From NCBI GenBank assembly GCA_023271515.1, contig JALPXQ010000003.1, positions 1 to 38,906 on the forward strand: a DNA stretch of 38,906 nucleotides, given 5' to 3'. The position numbers and the translations under genes were made by a program. The stretch comes from Dehalococcoidia bacterium (GTDB lineage: Bacteria > Chloroflexota > Dehalococcoidia > SZUA-161 > SpSt-899). The notes under the pieces are model-generated. The model was not told the DNA's origin. It saw only the letters and a program-made list of their open reading frames with translations, and made no database searches. Positions 35,651-38,906 of this stretch are shown piece after piece (position 1 is the first letter of the stretch; each line of letters opens with the position of its first letter).

Positions 35651-37644
35651 TCACTCACCTCTTTATCGGGTGCGATACCCAGTATATAGCGGTTCATCCA
35701 GTCGAGCAGCACCTCGTTCTGGACACGGCGCACGATCGGCGGACCATGGATTGACCCGGCATGGGGACTTGCCGGCAGCCTCACCATCTCCACAATACAA
35801 CCGCTCGCCTTGAGTACGGCGTAAAACTGCTCCGCTTGTTCCGCCGGGCAGCGATAGTCGTGCTCACCCTGCACCAACAGGGTAGGAGTGGTGCAGCGAT
35901 GCGCATAGGTGATGGGAGAGCATTGCCGGTACACCTCGGGTATTTCATGCGGTAGTCCGCCCATCTCCGCCGGGGCGAACCAGGGACCGACATCGCCGAC
36001 GCCGTACATACTGACCCAGTTGGTGACCGGGTTCTCCGGTACAGCCGCCTTGAAACGATCCGTCTGCCCCACGATCCAGCACGTCAGATTCCCACCACCG
36101 GAGAGGCCGCAGCAGCCCAGACGGTCCGGGTCAGCGATTCCCTTGGCGATGGCGAAATCAACGCCGGCCATCAGGTCCTTATAGTCCAGGTTGCCCCAAT
36201 CGCCGATGATCTTGGTGCTGAACTCGTCCCCATAGCCGGTGGAGCCACGTTGGTTGATGAACAACACGGCATAGCCCGCACCGGCCAGCATCTGGGAATC
36301 AAACGAGAAGATGTGCCCAAATCCGGAATGGGGTCCACCATGGATATACAGGATAGTCGGATAGGGTGCTTCGCCTATGCACGGCTTCATGATCCAACCC
36401 TCAACCTGCACACCATCGCTGCTGGAAAAGGAGAGGTGCTCAACTCGAGGGAGATCCCATTCCGCCAGCAGGTCGGCATTGATCCGGGTAAGTTGTCGCT
36501 CATTGGACCCATCCTTCGCAGCGATGAACAATTCCAGGGGGCTATCAAGGGTGCTGACCGCGAAAAGAAGGTGCTTGTCATTCATGTCCAGGGGGACGCA
36601 GCAGCGCTCGCCCATCACCACCGGTGCCCAGGATTCGGGTCCGTTCAGGGCAACGCGGTAGATCTGAACCGTGCCCCCTTCCTGAACCTGCACGCAGGCC
36701 GCTTGGCTATCCGCTGACACCAAAATATTGGGGGATGCCCTGTAGACCGGCATATCTGCTTGTAATCCCCCGCCTACCTGAAAGGTGAGGCCTGCCGTGC
36801 GGCATTCAGGCTCCTCTCCCTGCCGGTCGATCACCCACAGATCGTTTTGGGAGCCGATGGGGCGGCCGAACGGACTTCCGATGAAGACGACTCGCTGGCC
36901 GTCCGGTGTCCAGGCCGCGGAGATCGCATACCCCCAATCCTTCACAAGGTCGCGTACCTCTCCATCCAGGTTCACGATCCTGAGGGCGGGATAGACCCGA
37001 TGCGAATCCGGGAACATCGCTGCGGTGAATAAAATCTCTTGCCCATCGGGCGACCAGACCGGCATTCCGTTCTGACTGTCATCGTGGGTCAGTTGTTTGG
37101 GCTCTCCTCCGTCGGCAGGAATCACATAGATATCCTGCACCACGTTGTCCAGATATCCCACTGCATCGAACCGGTAGATGTGGCGGGTGACCCGATAGGG
37201 CTTTGTTGGGTCCGGCGGCTCACGCGCTGGACCGGCAGTAAAGGCGATCTGCTTGCCATCGGGTGACCAGGCAGGACCACCGCCGACCCCTTGCTTCATG
37301 GCTGTTAACGCGCGGGCCTCACCGCCATCCACTGGGATCAGGTAGATCTGCGGCTTATCACCTCGGGTCGAGAGGAAAGCGATCTGCTTGCCGTCTGGTG
37401 ACCACTGAGGGTTTGTGTCGCGGGCCAGCCCGGCGGTGAGTTGACGTGCCTCACACATTTCCAGAGACAAGAGCCAGATGGCAGCATACTCCTCCTCCTT
37501 CTCGGCATCAACGTGGGAGATCACGTAGGCAACGGTTTTGCTGTCGGGAGAAAGCCGCGCGTCTTGCAAGAACTTGAGGCGGAACAAGTCCGCCGGCTCA
37601 ACCCTTCGGAGTTCTTTTTTCTCCCCCAAAATATCTTCCTTCAT
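35647..37644 (-). CDS. S9-family (acylaminoacyl-peptidase/prolyl oligopeptidase-like) serine peptidase
   Basis: N-terminal WD/TolB-like beta-propeller repeats (WSPDGKQIAF); catalytic GCCGLSGGGNLTCW, EHDYRCP and SPHAGS regions. ATGA overlap with the downstream gene. Confidence 0.9.
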   Translation of the reverse strand: MKEDILGEKKELRRVEPADLFRLKFLQDARLSPDSKTVAYVISHVDAEKEEEYAAIWLLSLEMCEARQLTAGLARDTNPQWSPDGKQIAFLSTRGDKPQIYLIPVDGGEARALTAMKQGVGGGPAWSPDGKQIAFTAGPAREPPDPTKPYRVTRHIYRFDAVGYLDNVVQDIYVIPADGGEPKQLTHDDSQNGMPVWSPDGQEILFTAAMFPDSHRVYPALRIVNLDGEVRDLVKDWGYAISAAWTPDGQRVVFIGSPFGRPIGSQNDLWVIDRQGEEPECRTAGLTFQVGGGLQADMPVYRASPNILVSADSQAACVQVQEGGTVQIYRVALNGPESWAPVVMGERCCVPLDMNDKHLLFAVSTLDSPLELFIAAKDGSNERQLTRINADLLAEWDLPRVEHLSFSSSDGVQVEGWIMKPCIGEAPYPTILYIHGGPHSGFGHIFSFDSQMLAGAGYAVLFINQRGSTGYGDEFSTKIIGDWGNLDYKDLMAGVDFAIAKGIADPDRLGCCGLSGGGNLTCWIVGQTDRFKAAVPENPVTNWVSMYGVGDVGPWFAPAEMGGLPHEIPEVYRQCSPITYAHRCTTPTLLVQGEHDYRCPAEQAEQFYAVLKASGCIVEMVRLPASPHAGSIHGPPIVRRVQNEVLLDWMNRYILGIAPDKEVSD

Positions 37645-37664
37645 GCTAGTAGGGCGCCCGGCTG

Positions 37665-38885
37665 TTAACCGGGATGTTGGCGATTTTGTGGGGAGGGCAC
37701 AACCGGCAGCAATATGTGAGAAGGGTATTCATTATCGTGATAGATGGTGTGGTGCGCTATGCGCAATTCAGCATCTTCACCGATGGGATGGCCAGTGTTG
37801 GGATTGCGGTCATAGGTCGGAAAAGCACTGCTTGTGATTGACAAACGGAGCCGGTGGTCTGGCTTGAATAAGATACAAGTAGACATCAGCTCAAAGGTGA
37901 ACTTATAGACTTTCCCTGGTATCATCAATTCTGCTTCTCCCAAAGAATTTCGATACCGCGCTCGCAAAACCCCTTGACCAAGGTTGATTGAACGACCATC
38001 GGGATAAACATCAGAGAGCATGGCCACCCAGTCAGTGTCAGGACAGTCAGAGCTGGCATAGAGTGTGACAAAGGGCCGCCCACAGACCTCCAGTTCCTCT
38101 TTCAGCGGCTCGCTGGTGTAGACGAGCACATCATCCCGCCGCTCGATGAACCGTTTATCAAGTGGCTCCTCTGTATCTCCATATAGGTTCCAGTCCGTTA
38201 CAACTTCCACCGGATTTTCCGGATTATAGGTATACTCATCGGGCGGCTCAGTGGCTGGAGCCTTCGTACTCAGGTGGCCGTCGCCTTTTAAGGTATTGGC
38301 CCTTCCCCCGCTGTGTAGATAGAACTCCCTCATCTGTGCCCGTTTGGGCGGCCAATCTTCCTCATCGCGCCACTTGTTGTCTCCCATCACAAAGATCCGC
38401 ACTCGCTTATCGTTCAGCAGCCCGTTGTCCACCCCCTTCAGCCAGTAGTCGAACCACCGCAGATGGAGCTTGTTCATATCCACTATCGCCGCCGGGGTAA
38501 AATTAAGGCCGCCCAGTTCCTGCTTAGGTGTGCGGGTTCCGGCATGGTCCCAGGGGCCAATGAGAATGAATTGTCTGTCAGCGGCAGGGGAATGATTGAC
38601 CATACCCTCATAGAAATAAAGAGCACCTGGCTGGTCTCCATCATACCAACCTGTAATGTGAAGCACGGGCAGATCGATATGCTCAAAATCATCATCAAGC
38701 CGGAAGCGTTTCCAGAAATCATCAAGGTCTGGATGTGAGAGCCATTCTCGCCATACGGTGTTGGTCCGACCCAAGGCTTGGTCCATGGTCATTAAAGGCA
38801 GATGGTAGAAGACTTCTTTCCAGTTCACAACAGGATTGGTTCCCCGTTGCAGCGTACGGCCACCGACAAGATGCAGCCACGCCAA
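37665..38885 (-). CDS. CocE/NonD-family hydrolase (X-Pro dipeptidyl-peptidase-like), N-terminus cut by window edge
   Basis: LPVLHITGWYDGDQPGALYFYEGM, LIGPWDHAGTRTP, and C-terminal jelly-roll domain (VYTSEPLKEELEVCGRPFVTLYASSDCPDTDWVAMLSDVYPDGRSINLGQGVLRARYR). Confidence 0.87.
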   Translation of the reverse strand: MAWLHLVGGRTLQRGTNPVVNWKEVFYHLPLMTMDQALGRTNTVWREWLSHPDLDDFWKRFRLDDDFEHIDLPVLHITGWYDGDQPGALYFYEGMVNHSPAADRQFILIGPWDHAGTRTPKQELGGLNFTPAAIVDMNKLHLRWFDYWLKGVDNGLLNDKRVRIFVMGDNKWRDEEDWPPKRAQMREFYLHSGGRANTLKGDGHLSTKAPATEPPDEYTYNPENPVEVVTDWNLYGDTEEPLDKRFIERRDDVLVYTSEPLKEELEVCGRPFVTLYASSDCPDTDWVAMLSDVYPDGRSINLGQGVLRARYRNSLGEAELMIPGKVYKFTFELMSTCILFKPDHRLRLSITSSAFPTYDRNPNTGHPIGEDAELRIAHHTIYHDNEYPSHILLPVVPSPQNRQHPG

Positions 38886-38906
38886 GGTCCACAGGCTTAC
38901 CGCCCC

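Overview
The window holds two linked accessory blocks from an anaerobe. A Chloroflexota/Dehalococcoidia-like origin is a guess from gene content only. (1) Redox block, about 1-15.6 kb: the 3' part of a NuoF/HndC-like gene, a group-A [FeFe]-hydrogenase with a C-terminal thioredoxin-like [2Fe-2S] domain, a second group-B-like [FeFe]-hydrogenase, a TM1266-type regulator, and the maturases HydF, HydG and HydE. These are followed by a fused HdrCB/HdrD-like protein and HdrA, and by a convergent FlxABCD/MvhD-like operon. (2) Peptide and D-amino-acid block, about 15.7-38.9 kb: a complete oligopeptide ABC transporter with a substrate-binding protein whose motif order is circularly permuted and a permease with a large ectodomain, a small membrane protein, and a repeat-rich beta-helix protein. 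These are followed by a truncated M55 D-aminopeptidase, an M20 amidohydrolase, a second DppD/DppF ATPase pair, an ECF sigma/anti-sigma module, an alanine-racemase-like protein, two D-aminoacylase-family proteins, an S9 peptidase and a CocE/NonD hydrolase. The most notable structural signals are: (a) a 65-bp direct repeat (1 mismatch) of the dppF 3' end flanking the sigma/anti-sigma/His-Met-rich module, where each copy supplies the 3' end of a different convergent gene; (b) a second, diverged copy of the hydA 3' end lying just after the AT-richer second hydrogenase gene; (c) non-canonical Cys motifs in HydA and HydG; (d) the permuted SBP and ectodomain permease; (e) an apparent D-peptide/necromass utilisation locus.
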